Assembly (NCBI GenBank): GCA_937136415.1
Contig: CAKZOK010000174.1
Location: 18,966 to 82,965, forward strand
Length of the DNA: 64,000 nt
Source: an uncultured Cytophagales bacterium
Lineage (GTDB): Bacteria > Bacteroidota > Bacteroidia > Cytophagales > Bernardetiaceae
Direction: 5' to 3'
The translations under genes were made by a program, and so were the position numbers. How positions within the stretch are numbered: the stretch's first letter is position 1; each line of letters begins with the position of its first letter. Below the pieces are notes generated by a model, which ran no database searches, was not told where the DNA came from, and was given only the letters and a program-made list of their open reading frames with translations. This document shows, one piece after another, positions 59,753-64,000 of the stretch.

Positions 59753-60442
59753 TTACTCTTTAATTTCTCCATTTTCTGCCTTGCGTTTTAGTTCATCATT
59801 TGCTACAATGACCACTTCAACACGACGATTCTGCGCTCTTCCTGCTTCTGTTTCGTTGGTTGCAATCGGAGCAGTTTCACCATACGCTGTTGTGTTTAAT
59901 CTTCCACCTTTTACACCATTTGCAACTAAATAATCTCTTACTGCATTTGCTCTTTTTGAAGAAAGACTTCTATTGTAATTTTCGTCGCCTTTGCTATCTG
60001 TATGCCCTTGAATGGTAAGGCGAGTATCTGGATATTCATTTAAGATTCGGCTAAGTTTGGCAATATTTTCTTTTGCATTTGGGTTCAAATCTGACTTATC
60101 AAAGCCAAATAAAATACCCGAATCAAAAGTAACATCAATACCTTCTTCTACACGAACTACTTTTACATCTTCTACTTCATCTTCAATGTCTTTGGCTTGT
60201 TTGTCCATATATGCGCCGATGGCAACACCTGCTGCACCACCCACTACTGCACCAATAACAGTTCCTAATACTGGGTTTTTCTTAGAGGCTACTCCACCGA
60301 TTGTTCCCCCTGCTGCGCCTCCAATAGCCGCACCTTTTCCTGCATTGCTCCAAGAAGCACACGAGGGAAGGGCAAATGAGGCAATAGCCAAAATAAGTGT
60401 ATAGACTAATAGGTTTTGGAATTTTGTTTGAATATTTTTCAT
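59753..60442 (-). CDS. OmpA-family peptidoglycan-binding lipoprotein with glycine zipper
   Basis: A 229-residue lipoprotein. The ATG at 60442 (MKNIQTKFQNLLVYTL) gives a clean lipobox ending ALPSC (Cys28). The ATG 123 nt upstream would add an unrelated hydrophobic stretch. Residues about 33-75 form a glycine zipper (GKGAAIGGAAGGTIGGVASK; GAVVGGAAGVAIGAYMDKQ), and about 110-215 the OmpA domain (FDSGILFGFDKSDLNPNAKE; IQGHTDSKGDENYNRSLSSK; RVEVVIVAN). It anchors the outer membrane to peptidoglycan. Common in the phylum. Confidence 0.92.
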   Translation of the reverse strand: MKNIQTKFQNLLVYTLILAIASFALPSCASWSNAGKGAAIGGAAGGTIGGVASKKNPVLGTVIGAVVGGAAGVAIGAYMDKQAKDIEDEVEDVKVVRVEEGIDVTFDSGILFGFDKSDLNPNAKENIAKLSRILNEYPDTRLTIQGHTDSKGDENYNRSLSSKRANAVRDYLVANGVKGGRLNTTAYGETAPIATNETEAGRAQNRRVEVVIVANDELKRKAENGEIKE

Positions 60443-60873
60443 AAATAATAAAAATAAGGTTGGAAAAAAATAGTTTAAAAAAATGTCAATTTTATACATT
60501 AATATTGATACGATAATAAAAAAACAGCGAGTTGCTTTGTACAAAATTGTATTCTTATACAACAATTAAAACCTCATGTTGTTTGAAAAAATTGAGTGAT
60601 AGATTTTTTTGGGCAAAAAAATCATTTTTATCAAAAATGAATCAAAATTATCTACCAAAAAGTAAAATAAACGACAAGAGTTTTTGTTTCTATCAAATTT
60701 AGGAACTTTATTTGTATAGATTTGTATGGAATAAATAATTTTATACCAATCCTTAAAAACGATTTTGTAATTACTATTCGTATAAAAACGTATTTTTTAC
60801 AGTGAAAAATAATTACAATTTCATTAAAACTAAACCAAAATTGATTTTTTTATAAAAAACAATCAGCAATTAT
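60443..60873. other. 431-nt divergent region before aroA
   Basis: AT-rich region between divergent genes. TAGATTTG (60717-60724) fits a plus-strand -7 box but has no TTG at the right distance, and lies about 150 nt before aroA. Apart from that, no repeat, ORF or dyad was recognised. Confidence 0.45.
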
Positions 60874-62199
60874 ATGTCTGTTTATTCTTCTCCTTTTCTT
60901 GTTGCTCCTTCTTTGCATATTTCTTCTCCCAAAATTCATCTTGAAGGAGAAATATCTTTACCCTCTTCAAAAAGTGAAAGTAACCGTGCCTTAATTATAG
61001 AGGCTTTGTGTGAAAGAAAATGTAGCCTGATGAATCTATCGGAGGCTAGAGATACCAAAATTCTTCAACATCTTTTAGCTCAATTTAAAGATATTGAAGA
61101 ACAAGAAGAAAATATTAGAAGCAATACAAAAGGAAGGAAAACAGATACTATTTCATTAGATTTAACTCTAAATGTTCAAGATGCAGGTACAACTATGCGT
61201 TTTTTGACTGCTTTTTGTACCATCAAAAACCACCCTACACTTTTGAAGGGAACTGACAGAATGCACCAACGCCCAATAAAAGAGTTAGTTGTGGCTCTTG
61301 GTAAACTAGGCGCACAAATTACCTATCAAAATGAAGATGGTTTTCCACCTCTTTTTATTCATGGGTTTAGTCCTAAAACTCAAAAACAGAATATTGCAAT
61401 TCAGGGAAATATTAGTAGTCAATATATTTCGGCTGTTTTGATGATTGCACCTCTTTTGCCCAAAGGTATTTTATTAGAAATAATCCCTCCTGTTTCATCT
61501 GAGCCTTATATCAAAATGACACTAGAATTAATGCAACATTTTGGTATTTTGCATTCATGGACTGAAAACAGAATTATTATTCCTCATCAACAATATACTT
61601 CAAATCAATATAAAATAGAATCAGATTGGTCGGCTGCAAGTTATTGGTATAGTATGGCTGCTATTTGTTCGAAGTCTGAATTATTTTTGAAAGGGCTTAG
61701 AGAAAAATCTTGGCAAGGAGATAATCAGATTGCAAAAATGATGAAAAGCTTAGGAATCCGAACACATTATGAAAAGGACGGAGTTCGTTTGCAAAAAACT
61801 TCTTCTAGGCGTTCTCCCTTTAAATATGATTTTACTCCTTGTCCAGATTTGGCGCAAACAATGGCTGTTTTGTGTGCTGCTTTGGGTGTGGAGGCGCACA
61901 TGACAGGATTGCATAGCTTAAAAATAAAGGAAACAGATAGATTAATGGCTCTTAAAATCGAACTTGCAAAGTTTGGTGTAGAAGTAAAAATCATTGATGA
62001 TAATGCGCTTTACATTCCAGTTTCGACACTTCAGGCACCAACCGAACCTTTGCAGACTTACCACGACCATCGTATGGCAATGGCTTTTGCTCCCTTGGCT
62101 TTGCTTTTTCCTATTACGATTGATAGCCCTGAAGTAGTTCAAAAATCATATCCTAGTTTTTGGGAGGATATGGAAAAAATGGGATTTAGAATGAAATAA
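60874..62199 (+). CDS. aroA: 3-phosphoshikimate 1-carboxyvinyltransferase (EPSP synthase)
   Basis: A 441-residue EPSP synthase, sixth step of the shikimate pathway. Motifs: LPSSKSESNRALIIEAL near residue 30 (phosphate binding), QDAGTTMRFLTAFC, QRPIKELVVALGKLGA, NISSQYISAVLMIAPLL, ESDWSAASYWYSMAAI, a conserved KIKETDRLMAL and DHRMAMAFAPLAL. A charged insert (about 75-95, EEQEENIRSNTKGRKTD) is unusual. Length and motif order are standard. No other aro gene lies nearby. It is followed 75 nt later by a membrane protein. Confidence 0.95.
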   Translation: MSVYSSPFLVAPSLHISSPKIHLEGEISLPSSKSESNRALIIEALCERKCSLMNLSEARDTKILQHLLAQFKDIEEQEENIRSNTKGRKTDTISLDLTLNVQDAGTTMRFLTAFCTIKNHPTLLKGTDRMHQRPIKELVVALGKLGAQITYQNEDGFPPLFIHGFSPKTQKQNIAIQGNISSQYISAVLMIAPLLPKGILLEIIPPVSSEPYIKMTLELMQHFGILHSWTENRIIIPHQQYTSNQYKIESDWSAASYWYSMAAICSKSELFLKGLREKSWQGDNQIAKMMKSLGIRTHYEKDGVRLQKTSSRRSPFKYDFTPCPDLAQTMAVLCAALGVEAHMTGLHSLKIKETDRLMALKIELAKFGVEVKIIDDNALYIPVSTLQAPTEPLQTYHDHRMAMAFAPLALLFPITIDSPEVVQKSYPSFWEDMEKMGFRMK

Positions 62200-62274
62200 A
62201 ATACACAAAATTATTTTATTATATAATAAGTAAATAATTTATAATCTACTTTTCTCAATTTTGAAAGCCACTAT

Positions 62275-62847
62275 ATGTCATCACAAACTAACAACAAATA
62301 TGAGTCTTTATTAAAAGAAACTCAAAGTATTATTTCTATTTTTTATATTCTTGCTGTTGCTATCGGAATGCTTTTTAATTATCAAAAATATTCAGAATTT
62401 GGAATTAATATCTTTGATTATGCAGATATATTTGAATTTTTGATAACACCTTTTTCAGATATAATTATTTTTTTATTTACTATTGGCTCTTCTTTATTTG
62501 TTTATCTATTTTTTAGATTTGATACATGGCTAATGAAAAAACACCCTAATTTTTACAGTAGAGCAGCCTTTGGGTGGAACAAAAAAACATGGTACAACAC
62601 CTATAGAAATATCATATTTTTGATACTCTTTTTTTCTTTTTTGCATTCTACAGCAACTCTTTATGGAAAAATAATTGCAAGAAAAACAAAAAAACAAACT
62701 CCCATTTCTTTACGATTTTTGGATAATGAAATCAAAAAAGGAATTATTATAGGCAAAACCAAAGAAGTTATTTTTCTTTTAGAAAACAAAAAAGTAAAAG
62801 TAATTCCATTTATGGCACTTGTAAAAGAATTTGAAGTTAAAAAGTAG
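62275..62847 (+). CDS. hypothetical membrane protein
   Basis: A 190-residue protein with three hydrophobic segments: about 18-36 (IISIFYILAVAIGMLFN), 55-80 (FSDIIIFLFTIGSSLFVYLF) and 110-130 (IIFLILFFSFLHSTATLYG). A basic C-terminal half ends with a beta strand (TKEVIFLLENKKVKVIPFMA). No family recognised. It may be co-transcribed with aroA (75 nt), since no terminator lies between. Confidence 0.75.
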   Translation: MSSQTNNKYESLLKETQSIISIFYILAVAIGMLFNYQKYSEFGINIFDYADIFEFLITPFSDIIIFLFTIGSSLFVYLFFRFDTWLMKKHPNFYSRAAFGWNKKTWYNTYRNIIFLILFFSFLHSTATLYGKIIARKTKKQTPISLRFLDNEIKKGIIIGKTKEVIFLLENKKVKVIPFMALVKEFEVKK

Positions 62848-62858
62848 TTTTATTCTCT

Positions 62859-63299
62859 TCAAAACTCTAACCTATAAACCTCTAATTGAATTTGATAATC
62901 AGTATCAAAATAACTTTTTTCAAATTCAAAATTTAGTTTTTTTAACAATGCCTTTGAAGCAATATTTCCTTCCATAATTAGCCCAATAATCTTTTTGTGT
63001 TTCAACTCATTTTTCACAAAATCAATGACTTTCTTTCCCAACTCGGTAGCTAACCCTTTTTCTTGAAACTCTTTTGAAACCCTAAAACCAAGATGAAAAG
63101 TTTGCTTTGAAGCCAAATAAGGTGTTAATCCGATTGTTCCGACAAATTTTTGAGTTTCTTTTTCTCTAACAACCCAATAAAATAATTTTTGCTCTTGAGA
63201 GAGAAGTTGTTTTTTTTCTAAAAACTCAATATTTATTTCTTCTTCAGATATACCAATTTTTTCGGCTAGTATTCCAAAATATTTAACCTTTATATTCAT
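62859..63299 (-). CDS. GNAT-family N-acetyltransferase
   Basis: A 146-residue acetyltransferase. The start KVKYFGILAEKIGISEEEIN is followed by the GNAT core: VVREKETQKFVGTIGLTPYL, LGFRVSKEFQEKGLATELGK (the acetyl-CoA loop R/Q-x-x-G-x-A form, here QEKGLA) and MEGNIASKALLKKLNFE. It overlaps the mobA gene by 17 nt (63283-63299) on the same strand, so translation is probably coupled. Substrate unknown; likely a ribosomal-protein or small-molecule acetyltransferase of the RimJ type. Confidence 0.9.
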   Translation of the reverse strand: MNIKVKYFGILAEKIGISEEEINIEFLEKKQLLSQEQKLFYWVVREKETQKFVGTIGLTPYLASKQTFHLGFRVSKEFQEKGLATELGKKVIDFVKNELKHKKIIGLIMEGNIASKALLKKLNFEFEKSYFDTDYQIQLEVYRLEF

Positions 63300-63873
63300 T
63301 ATTAATTTTCTCTAAATCTTTTTTTGTATTCACGTTCACAAATGTTTTTTCATTAAAAAAACTCGCGTTTTCAATCAAAGATACATTAACAATTTTACAA
63401 TTTAAGTTTTTATTTACTAAACCTAATTTTAAAAAACCATTTTCAATACTTTCTTTAAAATATGGTAGAGCATTCTTTTTGTAAATTCCAATTAACGAAT
63501 GAAGCTTTTCGTTATATTTAGGAATTGTAATTAATTTTTTTTTAGAACTATCTAAAAGTAGTTTTAGCAAGCTTTGTGACACAAAAGGAGTGTCACAACT
63601 CAACACAATATTAGTTCCGGTTTTAGTATAATTAAGACCTGTATATATTCCGCCAACAGGCCCTTTGTTTTTGATTAAATCAGGAAAAACATCTGTGTTA
63701 AACTTAAGATATTCTTGATTATTAGAAATAATAATAATTTTTGAAACCATAGGTGTAACCGTCTTAATAATCATTTCAACCATTGAGATATTGTTAATTT
63801 TTAGCAGACCTTTATCTTCTCCCATTCGGGAACTTTTTCCTCCTGCCAAAATGATTGCTGTTATTTTTTCCAT
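63283..63873 (-). CDS. mobA: molybdenum cofactor guanylyltransferase
   Basis: A 196-residue enzyme that adds GMP to molybdopterin. Nucleotide-binding start ITAIILAGGKSSRMGEDKGL (the LAGGxSxRMGxDKGL signature), followed by VFPDLIKNKGPVGGIYTGLN and VLSCDTPFVSQSLLKLLLDS, then SLIGIYKKNALPYFKESIEN and the end with VNTKKDLEKIN. Length standard. The gene upstream (partial, 19 nt away) and the GNAT gene share its strand. Presence implies molybdoenzymes using bis-MGD. Confidence 0.94.
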   Translation of the reverse strand: MEKITAIILAGGKSSRMGEDKGLLKINNISMVEMIIKTVTPMVSKIIIISNNQEYLKFNTDVFPDLIKNKGPVGGIYTGLNYTKTGTNIVLSCDTPFVSQSLLKLLLDSSKKKLITIPKYNEKLHSLIGIYKKNALPYFKESIENGFLKLGLVNKNLNCKIVNVSLIENASFFNEKTFVNVNTKKDLEKINNEYKG

Positions 63874-63892
63874 TTTCGACCTATTTTTATAT

Positions 63893-64000
63893 CTAAATAG
63901 ATAAAGCTTTTAGCTTATTTTGTAAATCTCTTGCAGTATAGTCTATTCCTAAACTAATTTCTTTAATGGGGTTATTTATTATATCTTTTTCAATAGTTTT
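63893..64000 (-). CDS. 3' end of an unidentified gene upstream of mobA (partial)
   Basis: The minus strand reads in frame from the window edge to TAG at 63893, giving a 35-residue C-terminus with NPIKEISLGIDYTARDLQNK then LKALSI. It ends 19 nt before the mobA start, so it is probably co-transcribed and may take part in molybdenum-cofactor or molybdoenzyme work. The fragment is too short to identify. Confidence 0.6.
   Translation of the reverse strand, partial: KTIEKDIINNPIKEISLGIDYTARDLQNKLKALSI

Overview
The window looks like a chromosomal segment of a free-living, AT-rich Bacteroidota bacterium, most likely order Cytophagales (Bernardetia/Flexibacter-like; the genus is a guess). The evidence is several families nearly confined to that phylum (DUF4270, DUF4837, alt-bact GlmU, WG-repeat secreted proteins, BshB1), promoters of the Bacteroidota form TTG-N18/20-TAnnTTTG, and the lack of purine-rich Shine-Dalgarno sequences before most starts. 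There is no plasmid, phage or integrated-element backbone. It is mostly single genes or two- to three-gene units, with core biosynthesis genes scattered (hisG, gatB, pyrH, bioA, nadC, purN, purQ, glmS, aroA, mobA).

Layout. 0.2-10 kb: a coiled-coil protein, an outer-membrane barrel, a membrane SpoIIE phosphatase, hisG, a lipoprotein, gatB, a TIGR01777 epimerase-like protein, a GT-C-type membrane protein and a DUF58 protein. 10.7-13.8 kb: an accessory-looking island with 600 bp of non-coding DNA, a eukaryote-type PARP (WGR, helical domain, ART with an H-Y-E triad) and a neighbouring protein with a putative winged helix and a degenerate WGR-like domain. 13.8-25 kb: a 55-residue membrane protein, a TPMT-type methyltransferase, pyrH, a secreted CAP/B-lectin protein, a DEAD-box helicase, a GlmU-like protein, DUF434, DUF4837 and bioA. 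25-29 kb: two secreted paralogs, nadC and a tandem pair of tRNA-Asp genes. 29-40 kb: purN, a YqiA-like esterase, DUF4350-MoxR, a 1361-residue WG-repeat exported protein, a carboxypeptidase-regulatory-like exported protein and an outer-membrane barrel. 39.8-46 kb: a solitary Cas6, a short methylmalonyl-CoA mutase small subunit, SRPBCC, an Rpn/PD-(D/E)XK protein, purQ and a TPR protein. 46-53 kb: lolD, a blaI-blaR1-like regulatory pair, a di-haem peroxidase, a MATE pump and bshB1. 53.6-64 kb: a low-complexity secreted protein, a truncated GT5, DUF4270, glmS, an OmpA lipoprotein, aroA, a membrane protein, GNAT and mobA, and the 3' end of one more gene.

The intergenic DNA is unusually rich in small palindromic repeats. 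At least five families recur, some with compensatory base changes. One copy lies between blaI and blaR1, and one appears to be embedded in frame in the GT-C gene. There are also two non-autonomous transposon-like elements with terminal inverted repeats and apparent target duplications (44488-44721 and 52274-52539).

The best candidate for an undescribed system is the PARP plus winged-helix/WGR-like pair at 11343-13691. Next are the orphan Cas6 in a genome full of palindromic repeats, the BlaR1 homologue with a non-penicillin-binding sensor region, and two candidate small transcription units (11049-11161 and 14841-15036). All assignments come from reading the sequence; no database search was possible.
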